Positions 61,137 to 64,000 of a DNA stretch of 64,000 nt are shown here, piece by piece. Numbering within the stretch: the first letter of the stretch is position 1; each line of letters starts with the position of its first letter. The notes under the pieces are model-generated. The model was given only the letters and a program-made list of their open reading frames with translations. It searched no databases and had not been told where the DNA came from. The stretch comes from Demequina litorisediminis (GTDB taxonomy: Bacteria > Actinomycetota > Actinomycetes > Actinomycetales > Demequinaceae). The position numbers were made by a program, and so were the translations under genes. The stretch covers positions 806,001 to 870,000 of the forward strand of contig NZ_BSUN01000001.1 of assembly GCF_030161615.1 (NCBI RefSeq), in the 5' to 3' direction.

Positions 61137-61331
61137 GCTTCCTCCCTCGTATTCACGGGACTACTGACGGGTAGCGTGCAGGCGACGCGAACGGTGAGGC
61201 TGTCCGCAACCTACGGCACTTCCGATAGTAGTGACGCGTATGGGGGTGGTGTCCATTCCCTCGCCGTCACGCGGCTCGGGCGGAGTGCCCTACGACATGC
61301 CCTGCGATGAACCCCGCAGCGGCCACGCGAC

Positions 61332-61905
61332 CTAGCGCGGAGAGTGGAACTTCTGCTGGGTGGCCTCGAGCCCGTGCTCGATGACGGACTCGACGGCGTC
61401 GGCGCCATCGGAAATGAGCAGGTCGAGCTCCTTGCGCTCTGGCGTGGAGAACGGCTTGAGGACGAAGGTGGCCGCATCCATGCGGCCCGGGGGACGTCCG
61501 ATGCCGACCCGCACCCGAATGTAGTCGGGGGTGCCCAGCGCCTTCGTGATGTCCTTGAGGCCGTTGTGTCCGCCGGAGCCTCCGCCTCGCTTGAGGCGGA
61601 CCTCGCCGAACGGAATGTCGAGCCTCGTCATGGACCACGATCACGTCTTCGGGCGCGACGGACTGGTATTTGGCGAGCGAGGACACGGGGCCGCCGGAGA
61701 CGTTCATGTAGGACATCGGTACGGCGACCACCACGGCATCGCCCGCGAGCCGCACCGTCGCCGCACGCGTCCTGGTCTTCTTGTGGACCGAGAGCGCGGC
61801 GCCGCCGCGTGCCGCGAGCGCCTCGACCACCATCTGGCCGATGTTGTGGCGGGTTCCTGCGTACTCCTCGCCGGGGTTGCCCAGGCCGATCACGAGCGCG
61901 CTCAA
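61332..61905 (-). CDS. pth: Peptidyl-tRNA hydrolase
   Basis: Cleaves peptidyl-tRNA dropped from ribosomes. The repaired protein is about 191 residues: [26 protein letters not shown] with the catalytic His near residue 20, [10 protein letters not shown] near 68, [27 protein letters not shown] near 93 with the catalytic Asp, and [16 protein letters not shown] 61905 is chosen because GGAG lies eight bases before it and the next residues match family starts. A frame break near 61625 reads GAGCTCGAC as gaggctcgac. Confidence 0.93.
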
Positions 61906-61942
61906 CGATGTCTCCTCATGGTGGAAAGTGTGCCGCGACGCA

Positions 61943-61977
61943 CGAGGCGCCCGCCACCAGGGGTGACGGGCGCCTCG
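61943..61977 (-). terminator. Hairpin after rplY
   Basis: CGAGGCGCCCG at 61943-61953 and CGGGCGCCTCG at 61967-61977 form an 11-bp perfect stem with a 13-nt loop, 18 bp after the rplY stop and before pth on the same strand; it may attenuate rather than fully stop transcription into pth. Confidence 0.65.
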
Positions 61978-61994
61978 AGTCACGACGGTGAGGC

Positions 61995-62599
61995 TTAGGC
62001 CTCGGTGGTCTCCGCGGCGGCCTCGGCGGCGGGGGCCTCGTCGGCACCCTCGTCCTGGACCTGCGGAGCCGCGATGGAGGCGACCTGCTGGTCGGCGTCA
62101 CCCGCGAGCCTCAACACCCTTGGGCGCCTTCACGTCGGACGCGAGAACCTTCGCGCCCTCCTCGAGGCCGTCGATCGAGACCACGAAGGACTCGGGGAGG
62201 TGGGTCGCCTCGGCGAGCACCTGGAGGGTCGACGCCTCCTGGAAGTGGATGGTGCCGGGAGCGGACTCGCCCTCGATGTGCACGGGCACGTCCACGACGA
62301 TCTTCTCGCCCTTCTTCACGAGGAGCAGGTCCACGTGGAGGATGACGGGCTTGATGGGGTGGCGCTGCACGTCCTTGGCGACGGCGAGCTCTTCCTTGCC
62401 GTCGAACTGCAGCGTGAGGAGGGCGTTGGGGTTCTTCAGCGCCATCATGGTGGCGTGGCCCGGGAGGACCAGGTGCACGGGGTCGGTGCCGTGGCCGTAG
62501 AGGACCGCGGGGACCTGGCCGGCGGCACGGGCGCGGCGGGCGTGGCCCTTGCCGAAGTCGGTGCGGGTTCCGGCGTCGAGAACGAGCCTTGTCAGACAT
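61995..62599 (-). CDS. rplY: 50S ribosomal protein L25/general stress protein Ctc
   Basis: A 5S-rRNA-binding ribosomal protein of the longer CTC type, about 201 residues. [35 protein letters not shown] is the L25 signature region, then ALLTLQFDGKEELAVAKDVQRHPIKPVILHVDLL, and an acidic Ala/Glu-rich C-terminal tail. Frame breaks near 62587 (AAGCTCGTT, fifth codon) and 62107 (GAGCTCGCG) carry an extra base. The order prs-rplY-pth on the minus strand is conserved in actinomycetes, although here DUF1206 interrupts prs and rplY. Confidence 0.92.
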
Positions 62600-62781
62600 G
62601 GTGTCTCCTTGAAATTCGGTGGTGGAGCCAGGCAAGGCAGGCGTCAACATCACACCGCCGCGTCGATCACGTCGGTGTCCGTCAGGACCCAACCTCGCCG
62701 TGGAACCCGAACAGTCTACCCCGAGTGGCGTACGCGTGCCCACCGGGGAATGCTCGGCGGTGCCGCGACGGTTGAGAGGTC

Positions 62782-63579
62782 ATGACGATCCACGAGTCGA
62801 TGGGCCCACTGACGGGACCGGGCCGCTCCTCCTCGCGAGCCTGGGAGACGATGGCGAGGGCAGGCTACGCGGTCTCCGGAGCGCTCCATCTGGTCCTCGC
62901 GTTCCTCATCATCCGGCTCCCCTTCTCGGGCGGGGACGCGGACCAATCGCAGGCCCTGACCACCGTGGGGGATGCCCCGGGCGGCACCGCCCTGCTGTGG
63001 GTGGCCGTCGCGGGTTTCGTGGCACTGGGCGCCTGGCAGGCGGCCGATGCCACACGTCGCGGCCAACAGGCCTCCGACCGCGCCAAGGCCGCTGGCAAGG
63101 CCGTGGTCTACGTCGCCCTCGCGGGTGTCGCCGTCTCGGTGGCGCTGGGCGGCGGCTCGAGTAGCGGCGGGCAGGCCAAGGGCCTGACCGCCATGCTCCT
63201 GGATCTGCCCGGCGGGCCCGTCATCGTGGGCGCCGTCGCGCTCGGGATCCTCGCGACGGCAGTCTTCCACGTGTGGAAGGGCGCCTCGCATCGCTTCCTC
63301 GACGATCTGCGCGCCACCGGCGGAGCGGAACTGTCGACCGTGGTCACGGCGACCGGCACCACCGGCTACATCGCCAAGGGCATCGCACTGGGCGCCGTCG
63401 GTGTCCTCTTCGGTTTCGCGGCTCTCACGACCGATGCCGACAAGGCCAAGGGCCTCGACGGGGCCATCGAGAGCCTGCTCGACCTGCCAGGCGGCCCGGT
63501 CATCGTCGTCGCCGTGGGCCTCGGCTTCGCCGCCTACGGGCTGTACTCCATGGTCCGCGCGCGCTACGCCCGCATGTAG
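62782..63579 (+). CDS. DUF1206 family membrane protein
   Basis: An unbroken 265-residue protein with six hydrophobic segments in three repeated pairs of helices, the DUF1206 architecture: GYAVSGALHLVLAFLIIRLPF near residue 28, AGKAVVYVALAGVAVSVALGG near 105, and GYIAKGIALGAVGVLFGFAAL near 195, each pair with an LDLPGGPVIV-type segment after the second and third. Function unknown. It is on the opposite strand to rplY and prs. Confidence 0.92.
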   Translation: MTIHESMGPLTGPGRSSSRAWETMARAGYAVSGALHLVLAFLIIRLPFSGGDADQSQALTTVGDAPGGTALLWVAVAGFVALGAWQAADATRRGQQASDRAKAAGKAVVYVALAGVAVSVALGGGSSSGGQAKGLTAMLLDLPGGPVIVGAVALGILATAVFHVWKGASHRFLDDLRATGGAELSTVVTATGTTGYIAKGIALGAVGVLFGFAALTTDADKAKGLDGAIESLLDLPGGPVIVVAVGLGFAAYGLYSMVRARYARM

Positions 63580-63594
63580 CCGGCCACCGCGACA

Positions 63595-63628
63595 AGAGCC
63601 CGCCCCGCCGTGAGGCGGGACGGGCTCT
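63595..63628. terminator. Bidirectional hairpin between DUF1206 and prs
   Basis: AGAGCCCG and CCCGCC pair with GGCGGG and CGGGCTCT around GTGA, a ~14-bp stem with one mismatch, between the convergent DUF1206 and prs genes. Confidence 0.75.
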
Positions 63629-63669
63629 GTGACGTGACGACGGCATCGGCCGCCGTCAGTGAAGACGTG

Positions 63670-64000
63670 TCAGACGTTGCCGTTGAACAGGCTCGTCACG
63701 GAACCGTCGTCGAAGACCTCGCGGATCGCGCGCGCCAGCAGCGGCGCAATCGACAGCACCGTGAGCCTTGTCGAAGCGGTGGTCCTCGTTGATGGGCAGG
63801 GTGTCGGTGATGACGACCTCGCTCACGCCGGAGTCACGCAGTCGCTGGACGGCGGGGCCAGAGAGCAGGCCGTGGGTCGAGGCCACGATGACGTCCTTCG
63901 CACCGTTCTCGAACAGCGCCTCGGCGGCCTGGACGATGGTGCCGCCGGTGTCGATCATGTCGTCGACCAGCACACAGGTGCGGCCCTCGACCTCACCCAC
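63670..64000 (-). CDS. prs: Ribose-phosphate pyrophosphokinase, C-terminal part
   Basis: Makes PRPP from ribose-5-phosphate and ATP. Only the last ~110 residues are in the window: CVLVDDMIDTGGTIVQAAEAL is the PRPP/ribose-phosphate-binding signature, ASTHGLLSGPAVQRL follows, and the end KLTVLSIAPLLARAIREVF is typical of the family. A frame break near 63766 reads AAGCTCACG as aaggctcacg; without repair the C-terminus is scrambled. The N-terminal domains lie beyond the right edge. Confidence 0.93.

Overview
The window is chromosomal DNA of a high-GC Gram-positive bacterium, an actinomycete (Actinomycetota, probably Micrococcales; genus not determinable here). Supporting signs are the coproporphyrin heme genes with HemQ, an IdeR/DtxR-type iron box, and two lineage-typical gene runs: eno-divIC-DUF501-ppx and prs-rplY-pth plus mfd-mazG. 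GTG starts and ATGA/GTGA stop-start overlaps are common. No phage, transposase, CRISPR array or rRNA was seen; there is one tRNA.

A warning governs the whole annotation. Most coding genes carry frameshifts, and about 90 of them have one cause: a tetranucleotide that should read AGCT appears as AGCCT or AGGCT. Removing the extra base restores family-length, motif-complete proteins, even in essential genes (eno, mfd, hemA, prs, pth). I treat these as sequence errors, probably caused by a modified AGCT motif in long-read data, and annotate each gene over its repaired extent. About 14 further indels lie mostly in C or G runs.

Layout. 0-3.3 kb: end of a PfkB sugar kinase, fumC, ndh. 3.3-10.9 kb: siderophore module 1 (small unknown protein, ferric-siderophore reductase, Fes-type esterase, FecCD/ABC importer, binding lipoprotein, AraC regulator). 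11-14.7 kb: a flavin monooxygenase, then a CsoR/CstR-like repressor with its operator and a CoA-disulfide reductase-rhodanese fusion. 14.9-20.6 kb: heme genes hemE-hemY-hemQ-hemH divergent from hemA. 20.8-26.3 kb: siderophore module 2 behind an iron box, with a paralogue of the unknown protein of module 1. 26.5-39 kb: housekeeping genes (phoH2, uppS, greA, rlmC, msrA, ltrA-like, yaeQ, tRNA). 39.1-47.7 kb: ppx, DUF501, divIC, eno, mazG, lipoprotein, mfd. 47.8-61.2 kb: an accessory block separating mfd from pth (an AdoHcy-hydrolase-like/deaminase/cupin operon with an amino-acid ABC transporter, two tandem FadH-like flavoenzymes, a HAD-GH65 fusion). 61.3-64 kb: pth, rplY, DUF1206, prs.

Three unexplained repeat systems overlie the genes. 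The 9-mer GGCCGATGC/GCATCGGCC occurs about 52 times (about one per 1.2 kb, both strands, sometimes as inverted pairs after genes), which resembles the DNA-uptake sequences of Neisseria and Haemophilus. A ~60-bp element with the palindrome TCAAATGGATCCATTTGA follows several stop codons. A 100-bp element bounded by 13-bp inverted repeats lies upstream of phoH2 and of mfd, with a diverged relative by the tRNA. Iron uptake, heme synthesis and iron-dependent regulation are physically clustered and probably co-regulated by iron.
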